From Antedon bifida (Eukaryota > Echinodermata > Crinoidea > Comatulida > Antedonidae), in contig OY727101.1 in the NCBI GenBank assembly GCA_963402885.1, positions 16,716,417 to 16,780,416 on the forward strand: a DNA stretch of 64,000 bases. The letters are read 5' to 3'. Below are positions 36,401 through 49,076 of this stretch, one piece after another. The translations under genes were made by a program, and so were the position numbers. Each line of letters starts with the position of its first letter. The first letter of the stretch is position 1. The notes below the pieces were generated by a model that searched no databases, was not told the origin of the DNA, and worked only from the letters and a program-made list of their open reading frames with translations.

Positions 36401-39400
36401 TTAGCCTTTTTCGACATACTTTAAAGCCTGTTTTTTCCACTGCTGAGCGCTGCTTAGGGGCCCATGTAAGCTCCGGGGTTCCTGGGTTTAGCTCATAGCT
36501 GTTAAGCAACTGCTACAGTACAATGCAACAGAGGCTACAGAGTGTTGTATTTTTAGGAAACAACAAACTTATTAAGAAATACTGTAGTAGTAATTGCGGC
36601 TATGCTAATTATCCACCACACCTCTTTCTACAGACCCTTTCAGATACATTGGCAATGGATGAAGAAGAGATCAAACAATTTCAAGAACAAATTGCAAACT
36701 ATCTTAAGGCCTGCTACACCACTAAAGTGCATTTTACAGACACTGAAGCCTTTATGGACACGTCGCAGTTCTTGCAGTGCTTTGAGGTCAAAGTTGAACA
36801 TAGTTTAGAGAGCCAGGAAGAGAAAGATGTTGACACGATGGTAGATAACCAGCCCCAGGCTGTCATTAAGATCAAACAGAACCTTTCTGAAGATCTGCAA
36901 GCAGAATTAGGTAAGATGGTGGATACCATTATTAATCCTGGGTCCAAAAGAATCATACGCCAAGCATCTCAACTACCTCTCCTTTATTTATTTTTTTTAA
37001 GAACAAGTTTTATTAGATAACCATTTATTCAATGGACAATTGTTGAAATCGCTTTTCTCTTTTTGTTTCTAGGTGTATTTTTATTCAAAGCTTGTTTAAC
37101 TGGGCAAAGTGATGTACAAGATTTGTTTCCAATCATTGAGCAGCTTAGTGTTCCTATTAAAGACTTCTTGGTGAGTTTATATATAAACCACAACTATATA
37201 GTTCATTCATCTTAGATTTATAAGATGTTTTTGCTATAATCTACATTGTAATCTTCATTAAACTCTATCTACACTATCAAACTAGTTTGAAAAAAAAGTG
37301 TGCCGTTCCCAAATAAGGTAGTAATATGCCAAAATATGCTAGTGATATGACATCATCATGTCCATATATGGGCACATAACATTTTGTTTTCACAAAAAGT
37401 TTGATAGTGCTTAAGAATTTAACTGTAGCACTTTCTGATTGCTGCAGTATTTATTATTTGACTAAAACATATTTTGCATAATAATTACTACAGGTCTGGT
37501 CTAATCTATTTATGTCTATCTTCAAAACATAAGCATTTAGTGACATCTTTAATAAATAAAATGATTATTTTTTTTATGATAATATTTTTATTCAATTTTA
37601 ATCGATTTCATAAAAGGACTGGATGAAGGCAAGTTTGTGCATCAAATTTTAATTGCTTTTTTCCCTTCAAGGCTTTGTTATGCTATACTTCCATTTTTTA
37701 AAATAATAATTTACATACTTTGTGATCAAATAGTACTTTATCATTTCCTTAAATATTCTAAGCATAAATTTGCAATAATAATTCTCATAATGAACATTTC
37801 ATTCAATTTTATTCTTATATCTTTGGTTGTGGGTTTATTAAAAGATAGACTACCTTATTTCAACTTATTGCAATGTATCTTTCCATTTTTAATACATCAA
37901 CAGCCTGTGTTACAAAATAAATTAAATTCTACCTTTGCAACATACCTGTGCATAAATTTTTTAATAATATATGAAGTCACTCAATGTTTAAGTGTTGCCA
38001 ACCTACGCAGGGCTATGATTAATGCATTTAATGGCAACAATTCCACTCATTTCAGCATTACATTAACAGCGTATGTAGGCCTATGTTGCATAAAGTATGT
38101 ACTGTATGTAGCAAAGGTCAAAGTTTTTTCAAAGTTGACCTACATTGAACATGTTCAACTAGGTATAAAGCTCTGTCTACACTATAAACTATTTTGACAA
38201 AAAAAAAGATGTGCCCAAATATGGTAGTGATATGCTTAAATATAGTAGTGATATGACATCATCATGTCCATATATGGGTACAGCGTACATTTTGTTGTCA
38301 CTTAAAGTTTGATAGTGTAGAGTGTAGACAGAGCTTAAGTGGAGAACACAAACTTACGGTGACCAGGTCTGCTTTTTCTGTTTCTGCTAACTCAGTGTGT
38401 TCCCTTTTTCCTGTCTGTGCATTTGGGCAATTTGCAATGGTATGGACCATGCTTATTGGCAGCTTGAAATTATGTAATGAGTTTAGAAGAAATTTTGCAC
38501 AATAATTATCAATTGACAGGCATAGCATATCATCTATTGCAAACAATACACTATATCACAGAATTTTTGAAAACCTTAACTTCCTCCAACCCATGCCCTG
38601 GTTGAGCCCCCTAATAATGTTTAGCAAAAACCACTTATTGCTAATTTCTCTTTTAAACTATTGCTATTGCTATAAAAAAATATATAATAGATTTAAAAAA
38701 CATTTCTATATCGTATTTCCAACTCATATTTGTAAATGACTCCTCCATTTTTTTGTAAACAGGTTCTTTTGGTTAAGACATGGCTTGAACAAGAAGAAAC
38801 GGTTCTTAAGAACCTGACATCATCCTGCCATCTTCACCAGTTCTTAACACTCTTTAGTGATGCTTCTAAAACGTCTCGGAAGGATGACTTTAGTTCTTAC
38901 ATACAGCTGCAGGAAATCATCATGAACTCCAAACAAGTCGCAGCTGCTTTGGTCGTGTCTGTCGTTATTAAGTCGGTGCTTAGCATGTCGTCGCCGGAGG
39001 ACTCTTCCACTCAGGTAAAGGTCAAGCATATTTTTAAATTGTTTATACAGTACAATCAGGGAGATGTAAAAACATAACATATCATCTCCCTGGTGGTTCT
39101 AGGCTAGTTCCCTACTCCCTGGTGGTTCTAGGCTAGTTGCCTACTCCCTGCTGTACCAGGGGAGTTGCCTACTCCCTGGTGGTTCTAGGCTAGTTACCTT
39201 CTCCATGGTGATTCTAGGCTAGTTTCCTATTCCCAGGTAATTCTAGGCTAGTTCCCTACTCCCTGGTGGCTATCGGCTGGTCTACCCTGTTACAATCTTA
39301 TTATTAATTAATATCAAATTGTACACAATTTTTATAGGAAATGGAAACAAGTGCTGCAGAGAGCTCTGTTGAACCAGAATCCGCAAGCGATGCTGAATCT

Positions 39401-42400
39401 GCCGTTGTGATCACCCCAGAGTTAGACCATACCTGGGTAAATATACTAGGAACATCAGAATCGTGGCAGACAGTAGTCAACCAATTACATGATGTTACAT
39501 CGTTATGCAGTTTGCTGTACACAAAACCACCTCAGGTAATGGTAAATCATGAAACCAGACACTTGCGGGGCTAGTGGTTCTTATACAGCAAATTTACAAA
39601 CATTCCAATACTAATTCATTATGAAACGCATCCTCAGTAATGGATTTTGTGCTTAAAGATAGTTACCTTTCCTTTTAGGAGGTTACTACCAACATCGGCA
39701 GGGGTGATACGGTTGGCTGGACAGCAAGCCAGGATTATTCTGTAGGAATACAAACTCCAGAATCTCCTATTACTCTCAAGACGTTGCTGAAAGGCGGAAG
39801 AGGTAATTACGAATCTTACATTTTGTTTCAATGAATGGTGCTATATTTTAGGCAAAGGAATATTGAACATACTCTATATTCTCTGGACCCCTATTGCTTT
39901 ACAATTATGTTTTCTTACATTTTCCAGATATTTTTGCTGAGTTGCTAGGCAAATGGGTGGTAAAACATGGTGTTTCACCTACATATTTGTCCAATCACCA
40001 CGCCTTTCAGAGATCATTCAGTACAGGCAGTGATGCAGAAACAGTTGCCATGGAAACAGATGCAAATGATAATGATGATGGACAAAATCATCTTCAGAGT
40101 ATGTTGTATTATTTACTGTATTGTGTCTCTGACCAAACTACAGTCAATCATGTGATGACACGATAGAGTGAAGACCTAAATTTAATTAATTTGTATGATA
40201 ACTTTATTTTCTAATAGAATTGTTGGCAGACATTTTGAAGCGGCTGCCCCACAGCCTAGAACATGATACCATTCAAGCTCACTGTTGTTGGGAATATATT
40301 GTACAGTGGAATAAAGCCCCGGAGGTAGGTAAATATAGATATGGGAAAGTGAGAGACTAAAATGTCTAGGCCTAGTGTACTTGTACTATACAGTACAGTG
40401 GAATAATAATCCAGATAGGCATTATTATGGTAACATAAGGATGAGAAAAAAGGGGAGAATTACTGTTACTAAATATTTTTATTAGGAGGCATTCTTATAT
40501 AGAAATGAATATCATTATTATATTTATGATTTAATAACCTATATTGTTTAAATCATCATTTACTAGTTCAGTCTTTTTTACTTGTTTTAAGGCATCAGAT
40601 ATGTTGGCACAAGGACTAGAGCACCTGAAGATGCTACAAAATGGAATTCTGAGGCTAGGTAACCAATTTGTATAAAGCTCTGTCTACACTATCATTTTAT
40701 CAAACATTTTAACAAAAAACAAATATGATGTGCCCAAATACGGTAGTGATATGCCCAAATGTGGTATTGATATGACATCATCATGTCCATATATGGGCAC
40801 ATCATTTTTGTCACATAAAGTAGACAAAGCTTAGTAGTTGTCACGTGCATGTAAATGTTTTTTTTATAATGTAAAATAACACTGTTCATATAGGGTTTTC
40901 AAAAAGAAATTATTAACAGCTAAATATAGTTCAAAAATTATAAAAAGTCACTTTAATTCCTTCTTCATTAATAACCATATTAGGCTCTGTCTCTACACTA
41001 CAAACTAGTTTGTACTGAAAAAGTATGATGTGTCCAAATATGGTAATAATATGACATCAATGTGTCCATATATGGGCACATCACATTTCTTTGTCACATA
41101 AAGTTTGATAATGTAGACAGGGCTTAATAGTTGTCACATGCATGTGAATGTTCTTGTTTTTTTTTTATAGGTGTGGCGACGCTAATGTGGAGCACGTTTC
41201 TTGCTAAGAGAGTGTCGGCTGGCGCTTATTTAATGGATAAAGTTGGCAAGGCACCCAAAGATAGGCTTTGCAGGAAGGTATATCGTGTTTAGTTTCACTT
41301 TCTTCAGAAAAACATTTTAATAATTACATTTAGGATATGTAAACACAATTTAAAGTTTAATATAGTCGTCTCCAACTAAAAAACAATTTTGTAAAATGTT
41401 AGTGTTCTCTCAATTATTTTTCATTCATTTAATACTTCACTGAACAAATTTACTTAAGCCCTACCAACCCATTTTTTAAATTAAGGTTTAAAATTTTGTA
41501 TGAGTTTATGTGGAAGTGAGTTCTCTTACAGTAGCTTCCTATAATAATAATAATTAAAATTTCAGCCGAGAATTTTAACCTATATACTTATTTGTCATTA
41601 ACACAAAATCATCTTTACAAAAAAAATGGCCGAAGAGTTTGTTCAATTGATGCTGTGCTTAAGCAACATAACAAAGTAATTACATTAAAGATGTATTGTC
41701 CCTTGAAACACAAAAAAATGAAGGTCAAAATATTCTAAATTTAAATTGGCCATATCAAAGTAATATTAAAGTTATTCACTTTAAGTCGAAAATTCGAGCT
41801 AAATGCAACAAGTTTACGTAATTAACAGGTAAATTAGTTTCACTACATTTCGTCTGGAAAATCGTCGCGAGCGAAAGTAAACAAGGATTTAAAACCACGA
41901 GTACGCATTATGCATATGCTAATTAGGATTGTTTACAACTCGTCACGGTTGAGAAGGTATTTTCACACAGATCGTGAGGAAGTTTTATGATTATGCATAC
42001 AGAATAGCCAAACAAGCGCGTTTCATTATGGGGTATGTTTTGATCGAAAACTTTGACTGGAAGTCAGAGTTATTTTTTTAACAAAAAAACGTCTGTATTT
42101 CAGTTAAATGATTTTTTTTTCGACAAATTGTTGGTGATAGTTAATAACTATTATGATACTTCAAAATGACCCACCTTTTTTCGAAATCTGTTATTTTTTA
42201 TTTTTTTGGAATTAGTCAAAGGGACAATACATCTTTAAAAAAAAATGTTTTAATGCAAATGTTGTTTGTATGTACATATTTAGGAAATCGGACTAAGTGA
42301 CAGTGCTTTTCAGAAGTTTATGGGGTCAGTTTGTGATCTGTTTGACATAATTCAGATGGTAAATGCATCTCATAATTATTTATTATTATTTTTTACCATA

Positions 42401-44673
42401 ATTTTAATGTTTGGCTCATGAGAAATTATCTTTTGATTAATTTTATGAGGAAAATTAAGTTTAAAAATAATAAATACATATTTCTTCTTTCTTTATAACT
42501 ACCTTATATATGTAAAGTACTATTCGTAAAACACAGCATTGTGTACTGTACCTTTATTGTATGTATGAAATGCCATGTGTGCCAAAGTTATGTATGTATA
42601 TTCTTTTACAAAACCCCTGAATACTGTATTTTAAAACAGCCAATCACTTGTGCTGTTTATTGACCTCGGTCGAAGGTGAAACACCTAAACCACCAGTATT
42701 TCGAGTTGAGGATCTTTAACACAGCATTGTGTACTGTACCTGTGTTATATGTATAAAACGCCATGTGTGCCAAAATTATGTCTTATTATTTAACAAAATA
42801 CTGTAATTTGAAACAAATGGTTTGTGTTGTTTCTTGACCTAGGTTGAAGGTGAATCACCTAAGCCACCAGTATTTCGAGTTGAGGATCTTTGGCAGGTGA
42901 TTCAAGGCTCAACACCACTGATGGTTCTTGCAAGTTACCAACAGCCACCAAATCAACAACTCGTAGTCGTTCACAAACAGCTGTGTACAGTAATGCAGGC
43001 TGTAATGACATTTATGCTTAAATCCGTGAAGCCTCTGCAGTATTTTGATGGTACAACGAAAAGCATGTTTTTCAGAGAGTTAGGTGGTTCTGCACCGGCC
43101 CCTGAAAAGAATATTAGTCTTGCGTTGATGGAGAAACGGCAAGAGGTAATGTGTTCCCGATAGACAGATATCAGTATCTATAGAAATTTGTAGATTTTCA
43201 ATATCAATAGTATATGGCTTTTATTTCATAAATTCTTTTCAAAGATTTATTATTAATGAGCATTGTTTAATTATTTAAAAAATTTAACTGTAATTTCAAT
43301 TATTATTTATGTTTTCTTTTAGTTTGTAAATAAACTTGTAATATCATCATTTACGAACACAACTCCAAATCACGAGGATGGTGCCAAAACACCGGAAGTG
43401 ATTGCCGTTTCGCCATCAGTATCATTCATGATTCGATTCCGGAAGTCTTCCCCAGCAAGTGTGTGGCCAGCAGTTGCCCAACAACTAGCCCTTGTTTGGA
43501 ATGTTGATGTTGATATGGTTAAGAGACATCATTCATTGCAGCTGTACAGCTTGGGATATGACAAGCAGGCTGAGGAGGTATGTTGCGCTTTATATACGAT
43601 GACCATCTCAAAGTGCAGTGGACCAGTAACACATCTCTTCTAAGGGTTGTCAAGTTTCACAATAATACTCTTCCTAAAGATACACTGGGTTATTTAAAGT
43701 GCACAGGAGACAGATGTGTACACTGGACCGCCAGTTTTAGGTCCTTATCTGAAAACAGTTGAACCAGATTTTGTGCCACTCAACTCCTAAGGGTTCTTTC
43801 AAGTCAAGAACTGCCACCAAACGGTGGCCGAGTACATGTACTGCCTTACTCTTCCGAAAGATACACTGGTTTATTTAAAGTACACATGAGACAGATGTGT
43901 ACACTGTACTGGACCTCCGGTTATAAGTCCTTACCTGAAAAGACTTGGACTAGATTTTGTGCCACTCAACTCAAAAAAGAAGTTCTTACTTCTGTTCCTC
44001 ATTCATTTATTCTTCATTTCTTCCTTCAATCCAGATTAAAAAATTTTCCTTTCTTCATGCATAAAGGTTGAATCTCTTCCTTTTTATTGACAGGTTTTAA
44101 CAACAGTGAGTGAAAATACAGAAATAGCGACACAACTGATGGAGGTCATAGGTCAACGACTTCATTACATCGCTGTTGATCAAGCAACTGACGTTAGTGT
44201 AGAGAAACTGGCATCAGTCCCTGCCAACCTCATGAGTTGGATTAAAACAAAGGTATGTTCATGACACATTACTGTAAAGCTCTATCAAACTAGTTTGACA
44301 ATCCAATCTAAAGCTCTGTCTACACTATCAAACTAGTTTGACAAAAAAGTGTGATGTGCCCAAATATGCTGGTGGTATGTCCAAATATGGTAGTGATTCG
44401 ACATCATCATGTCCATATATGGGCACATAACATTTTTTTGTCACATAGAGTTTGGTAGTGTAGACAGAGCTTAAACAGAGGTAAATTCCATCTATGTGTT
44501 ATGTATGCTTATTGTTTTTTCTCTAGGATTCAAGTTTACTAAGATGTCCAAATGTTCCTATAGTAGACACTGTTCAACTAATGGGAAAAGTGGTAGGACT
44601 GCTACCAGAACATCACAGTCTGTACAACAAGGCTATCAGCTTAGTGGAGACATGTCATGCATTAGCTGAATAA
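30472..44673 (+). CDS. RAB3GAP2: RAB3GAP2, Rab3 GTPase-activating protein non-catalytic subunit (complete)
   Basis: Partner of the catalytic subunit RAB3GAP1. The complex acts on Rab3 as a GAP and on Rab18 as an exchange factor at the ER. Exons: 30472-30592, 30984-31036, 31272-31401, 31819-31900, 32031-32356, 32496-32594, 33045-33193, 33384-33463, 33564-33650, 34131-34270, 34665-34878, 35026-35255, 35681-35745, 36053-36286, 36634-36910, 37073-37170, 38763-39014, 39338-39535, 39679-39802, 39928-40098, 40218-40324, 40592-40658, 41171-41277, 42284-42358, 42843-43145, 43323-43577, 44094-44252, 44527-44673. All 27 introns are GT-AG and in phase. The product is 1449 residues (human 1393). The N-terminal half (exons 1-12, propeller-like) has [60 protein letters not shown] and [10 protein letters not shown]. 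The C-terminal helical half has [11 protein letters not shown] and [17 protein letters not shown]. The start [16 protein letters not shown] aligns with the human MACSIVQFCYFQDLQAA. The introns hold six MITE-1 copies. Confidence 0.97.
32611..32846. mobile_element. MITE-3 copy containing a perfect hairpin
   Basis: The ends AAACCTCTATAAAGG and GAGAGGTTCTACTATA resemble the CAGTAGAACCTC ends of 53062-53199. At 32629-32690 lies a hairpin with arms CTTTCACACCTGTTCCG/CGGAACAGGTGTGAAAG, apparently inserted. Located in RAB3GAP2 intron 6. Confidence 0.65.
32885..33018 (+). repeat. Dispersed repeat, partner at 59893-60005
   Basis: Shares GAGAGCCATCTCGATAGTGC, TTTGCACTCATGGCAATCCT, and the tail GTATTTTTGTGCCTGAAAATTG with the inverted copy at 59893-60005. 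The latter adjoins a TTTA repeat. Probably a retroelement 3' end. Confidence 0.75.
35791..35935. mobile_element. MITE-1 copy (RAB3GAP2 intron 13)
   Basis: Both inverted ends are intact, with a single GGTAGTGATA unit. It is the cleanest short form of the family. Confidence 0.88.
37258..37412. mobile_element. MITE-1 copy (RAB3GAP2 intron 16)
   Basis: The left end is complete. The right end is shortened to AAGTTTGATAGTGCTTAAG, lacking GTAGACAGAG. Confidence 0.82.
38168..38337. mobile_element. MITE-1 copy (RAB3GAP2 intron 16)
   Basis: Complete. The right end carries a 5-bp stutter (GTGTAGAGTGTAGACAGAG). Confidence 0.85.
39085..39290. repeat. Minisatellite, about 33-bp units, x6
   Basis: Units of CTCCCTGGTGGTTCTAGGCT + AGTTNCCTA follow the donor of RAB3GAP2 exon 17. 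One unit has the inverted variant CTGTACCAGGGGAG. Confidence 0.88.
40674..40832. mobile_element. MITE-1 copy (RAB3GAP2 intron 22)
   Basis: It starts 15 bp after the exon 22 donor. Left end complete, right end shortened (AAGTAGACAAAGCTTAG). Confidence 0.82.
40983..41126. mobile_element. MITE-1 copy (RAB3GAP2 intron 22)
   Basis: Second copy in the same 512-bp intron. The two copies make up over half of it. The right end lies about 45 bp before the exon 23 acceptor. Confidence 0.82.
41679..42240. mobile_element. DNA element with TTAAAGATGTATTGTCCC ends
   Basis: TTAAAGATGTATTGTCCCTT at the left is inverted as AAGGGACAATACATCTTTAA at the right, with TTAA as a possible target duplication. About 560 bp and non-coding. 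A diverged shorter relative is at 56150-56432. Confidence 0.7.
42530..42892 (+). repeat. Tandem duplication with a dead copy of RAB3GAP2 exon 25 start
   Basis: 42530-42720 and 42720-42892 are diverged copies sharing ACACAGCATTGTGTACTGTA and GCCATGTGTGCCAAA. Both run into the exon 25 start coding [13 protein letters not shown]. In the first copy the acceptor AG has become CG (GACCTCGG) and the frame meets TAA where the live copy reads TGG. Confidence 0.9.
43640..43960 (-). mobile_element. SINE-A fragments, two in tandem
   Basis: Two diverged partial copies share AAGTGCACAGGAGACAGATG-type sequence and GTGTACACTGGACC with the minus-oriented copy at 122-402. They are repeated about 190 bp apart in RAB3GAP2 intron 26. 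Confidence 0.65.
44278..44474. mobile_element. MITE-1 copy with duplicated left end
   Basis: A truncated left end (AAGCTCTATCAAACTAGTTT) directly precedes a full one. Located in RAB3GAP2 intron 27. Confidence 0.82.
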
Positions 44674-44895
44674 ATAGTTGTTTATGGCGATAAAATATAT
44701 AATTAACTTAAATTTTGTATCGATAAATAGTCTATATAATTTAATATTGGTCAGTCATTGGTGTCTCTATAATTCTACAGTGTTACTTGTGATGCCTGTA
44801 TGATGTGAAGGGGATAACGTGATCACAACTATTTATTATGATCTGTCGGAAATCAGAGGAGACTTCAGTAAGATCATGCAAATGAATTGAAGCCA

Positions 44896-44901
44896 AATAA
44901 A
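44896..44901 (+). terminator. Likely polyadenylation signal of RAB3GAP2
   Basis: First canonical AATAAA after the stop codon, about 220 bp downstream, with T-rich sequence following (TTTTCTTTTTT). Confidence 0.5.
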
Positions 44902-44902
44902 A

Positions 44903-46345
44903 CTATAGATTTTCTTTTTTCCAGACATTAATAATAATAAAGAATAATATAAGAAAAAAAAAATGATTGAATCACTTTTTTATTTTAATTATCACTGTTC
45001 ACCAATAATTGAAGATTTTATGAATACAAGCCCTCTAAGAATTGACCAGTAGACCGACCTCTATTCAACAGCCTAATAGACAGTTCTCTCGAAACCTAAG
45101 ATTTGACCAACAGACAGACAGACCTCTATGCAAGAACCCTCCAAGAATTTACCAGTAGACTGGCCTCTATTCAACAGCCTAATAGACAGTTCTCTCAAAA
45201 CCTAAGATTTGACCAACAGACAGACCTCTATGCAAGAGCCCACTAAGAATTGTCAAATAGACCATTGCCCTATAAATGAGAGGTCAATAATAAATAGACA
45301 GCTCTATACAAAAGCCATAAGAATTGACCAATAGACAAGACATGTACAATAGATATCACTCTATCATTGTAATTCTCTTATGTACTACTGTACTGAAATA
45401 ATCACAAAGCCACTTTAATTAGCTAAGACCTAATCAACAGCAACAATAGAAAAAAAAGTTTAATTAATGCAATTGCTATGCAGTGAAATGCAAAGTCCAA
45501 TTTGTTTGTTTAGCATCCTGTTCAGAAAAGGAAAAGGGCGTTCAGAAAAGGGAATCCAACCCTTTTTTAGGAAAAAATTAATTCAACAGGTTCTCACAAC
45601 TTAAAATATTAAAGAATACATTTGCACAAGATTCTCAGAATGGCAGAATGTATTTCTGAAGATATCCTTTTTTTAAATATGCCTGTTTTTTTTTTCTTTT
45701 TATTCAATTTTATGCAAAATATGTCTATAGCAATAATGTTCAAATTATTTTTCATTTCTGCAATTGGATAACCTATAATTGCCAAGATATCTAGCTATAA
45801 TCCAATTAGTGACATTTCTACATTTTACTAAATGTTTGTACGCAAAAAAGAATATTAAATGTTGCTAATATCATAAGTTTATTTTCCAGAAATCTTAATA
45901 CAATATTGTAATATTGGTAATTTAATTAAACAGAAAAAATATATATGAAATAATTAGTACAAAATAGACAATCTTATCAAAATCATTCAATAAATAGTAA
46001 TAGACACAATAAAAAATATTTTCTTCATAAAAAAAACTCACAACCACAAATAGTAGTGTGTCATCATAGACACAAACTATATAACTATCTTCGAAAAATA
46101 TTGCGCTTGTATAGGGTTTTATCAATATAATATGTTATAAACAACAAATAATTACTCAGAAATTAATATTAATACTGTAGCCATTAACCGATTAAAGTCC
46201 CTCAAACCAAACTTTTAACTGTATATTTGTTTGGAATGAGATTGTTAAAAAGAAAAATGCAATCCAATTGGTTTTATCATTGCATAAAGAAAATATATCA
46301 AAGTTTAGAGACATTTGATAAACAAGCAATTACATGTAGAACTGT
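44903..46345. other. Intergenic stretch with a tandem repeat
   Basis: 45020-45330 holds about two 115-bp units with shared parts such as CCTCTATTCAACAGCCTAAT and GACCAACAGACAGACCTCTA. The rest is AT-rich with no exon-like segment. Confidence 0.65.
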
Positions 46346-46491
46346 TAAGCTCTGTCTACACTATCAAACGTTATGTGATATGCCCATATATGGACATGAT
46401 TATGTCATATCACTACCATATTAAGGCATATCACTACCATATTTGGGCACATCACACTTTTTTTATTTGATTGATAGTGTAGATAGAACTT
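46346..46491. mobile_element. MITE-1 copy
   Basis: Complete element with two ATATCACTACCATAT-type units. Confidence 0.82.
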
Positions 46492-46892
46492 AAATGTAAT
46501 GATGACAGAGATCTGACAATTACAAGGACATTATACAAAACCTTGGATCACAAATTCAATAAACATTGACATTCGATTAATTAGTAATAGTATTGTTAAA
46601 AGCAAGAACAGAAAAAATGTTATTAAAACCCTAAAGTCAGTAGGTAATGAGATCAAGTTAAAGGTACTGTAGCAATTGTGACATCATATAATTTGCATAT
46701 TATCTATAAAAAGTTACAAATAAAATATAAAAATTAAAATGTTGAAAAATCTTAATTAGTGTCACAGCCTCAATAGAAATACATTGTGCATTATGTGTTA
46801 GTACATATTTATTTTAACAGAAACTATTGATTTACATGTATTAGTGCTTAGTGTTTTCAACAAATCAATTTAAAACAAAATGCAAACTTAAA

Positions 46893-47041
46893 AGGCTCTG
46901 TCTACGCTATCAAACTTTATGTGACAACAAAAATGTGATGTTCCCATGTATGTATGGACACGATGATGGTCATATCACTACCATATTTAGGCACATTACA
47001 CTTTTTTTGTGAAACTAGTTTGATAGTGTAAACAGAGCTTT
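46893..47041. mobile_element. MITE-1 copy
   Basis: Complete. Ends GGCTCTGTCTACGCTATCAA and TTTGATAGTGTAAACAGAGC. Confidence 0.82.
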
Positions 47042-47622
47042 ACAATACCACAGGTATACATTATGGAGAGAAGGAATCCTCCCATTCCAAAATCTGTGTT
47101 AATAGCGATGCTGTATGTGAATCAACATTAAGGTTTTGGTTGTGATCGTAAAAAGGATGGAATACTTTATCAAAATCACAAAATATACATAAAATCAATA
47201 AACACACTACTACTAACTACAATTAAAAGTAGCAAGTATAAATTAAATCATCATGGCACACCACTGCATGTGCAGTACAGACATTAATATATAAATCAAA
47301 TAATTAGTTGCATTGATAGATAGATATACATAAAATTAAAAAAAAAAAAAATATATACAATTATAGAAGAAAACTAATTTACTAAAGGATGATAGATATA
47401 TATAAAATTACACAAAAAAATAATATTAACGCAATTGTAGAAGAAAACTAATTTACTAAAGGAATAAAGCTAATTTTACTTTGGTCATACATCAATACTT
47501 TTGTTTCTCGCCCATTTGGGCAAGTTAGCTGCGGGTTTTACTAGCCCATTTCTTGTCTAGGTACTTCATACTGTGGGGATGGAGAAAATAGTAAAGGGGA
47601 ACATCCTAACTCAAAGGTGTGA

Positions 47623-47790
47623 GCTCTGTTTACAATATAAAACTTTATGTGACAACAAATATGTGCCCATATATAGACATGATGATGTCATATCACTACT
47701 AAATTTGGGCATACAGTATCACTACCATATTTGGACACACCACACTTTAGTTTTTAGTTACATAGTAATATCAACTCTGCCTGACTGATT
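47623..47790. mobile_element. MITE-1 copy, degraded right end
   Basis: Left end GAGCTCTGTTTACAATATAAA and two ATATCACTAC units. The right end has decayed after CACACTTTAG. Confidence 0.65.
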
Positions 47791-47974
47791 TTCACATTAA
47801 TTTAAATGTACTGTACTTTAGCAGTTACAACATTACCCATAATAAGGAAACATCAATTTCCCTTTACATAAACCAGGTTAAACAGGCTAAATCAACGTCT
47901 ATTGAACACATTGATACCAGAGTCAGTCATATATATCACTCATGTAAAAGAAGCATATCAATTCAAGTTTAATC

Positions 47975-48139
47975 TAAAGCTCCGTCTACACTATCAAACT
48001 AGCGTGAAAGCGTGATGTGCCCAAATATGGTAGTGATATGCCCAAACATAGTAGTGAAATGACATCATCATATCATCATATATGTGCACACAACACATTT
48101 TTGTTGTCACATAAAGTTTGATAGTGTAGACAAAGCTTA
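47975..48139. mobile_element. MITE-1 copy
   Basis: Complete, with ends CTCCGTCTACACTATCAAAC and GTGTAGACAAAGCTTAA. Confidence 0.83.
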
Positions 48140-48734
48140 ACAATGTTAACAGTACAGTACAGATCTTTTTAAATAAGTTCTTCCTTTTCTATTAATATTT
48201 ATTCTCTTAATGGGCTTCCGATTTAAAATCAGTAGGAATATTGTTATGTAATATAATTATATAATTTGATTTCAGTTGGCCAAGTAATACAAATTGCTAA
48301 TTTTCTATAATTAATGTCAATTCAATATACAGCTGCAGAATAATCATAATTGAGGAATATGCAACTATTGGATATACAGTACCAGTACTAAATGTGAAAT
48401 TGAATTGACAGAGAAATTGTGCTATTGTCTGTCAGCACATTAATACTTTGAACTAAAAAATAATCTGTAAAGATAACAATAATCAGACTTTAGAAATATG
48501 AAATTAAAAATAGAATAAACCTAAATGTTAAATTTATTAATCAATAATCAATAATCAATTAATCAATATTTTACTATTTATTTAACAATGTTATAATGTA
48601 ACGAAATGTGATTTTTACTGAAATTTCGAAATATATGGTATTATACAGTAAAGGAAACATGGAAAACTCAGGGGAAGTGTCTTGGAAAACTAAGGGAAGT
48701 GTCAGCCTGTTTTCACAGTATAATTATTATTCAG

Positions 48735-48810
48735 AACATTTTCATGAATATTAAACACATATTCATGAATATTAAACACAATGTCATGAATATTAAACAC
48801 ATTGTCATAT
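48735..48810. repeat. Small tandem repeat, about 22 bp x 3
   Basis: Units of TCATGAATATTAAACACA. They share the TCATGAATATT core with the larger satellite at 49077-49445. Confidence 0.75.
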
Positions 48811-49076
48811 ATATTCAAATCATTTAACAACTAGTAGATAATTTTCACAATCATACTAATCATCTTTTAAATTATTAATTTTTGACTGGCAATACATTTT
48901 CAAATTCTTCTTTATTCCACCTTCATTATTTCAGAATAAATCTTAAATTCTATAAATAATTCTATTTCATACTAATATTGCAGATTTTTAATTATATTTA
49001 TACAGATAACCTTTGAATATTTTTACTTCGCATTCAACTTGTGCTTACAGCCATAGACAATTAGTACATTATAATG

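Noticed and set aside
37637-38197. 186-codon hydrophobic ORF in RAB3GAP2 intron 16
   Set aside because: It ends inside a MITE-1 copy, is AT-driven (Ile/Phe/Leu/Tyr), and shows no family motif. It could be a receptor-like relic but support is too weak.
43398-44071. ORFs extending past RAB3GAP2 exon 26
   Set aside because: The 3' parts read through the donor at 43578 into SINE fragments.
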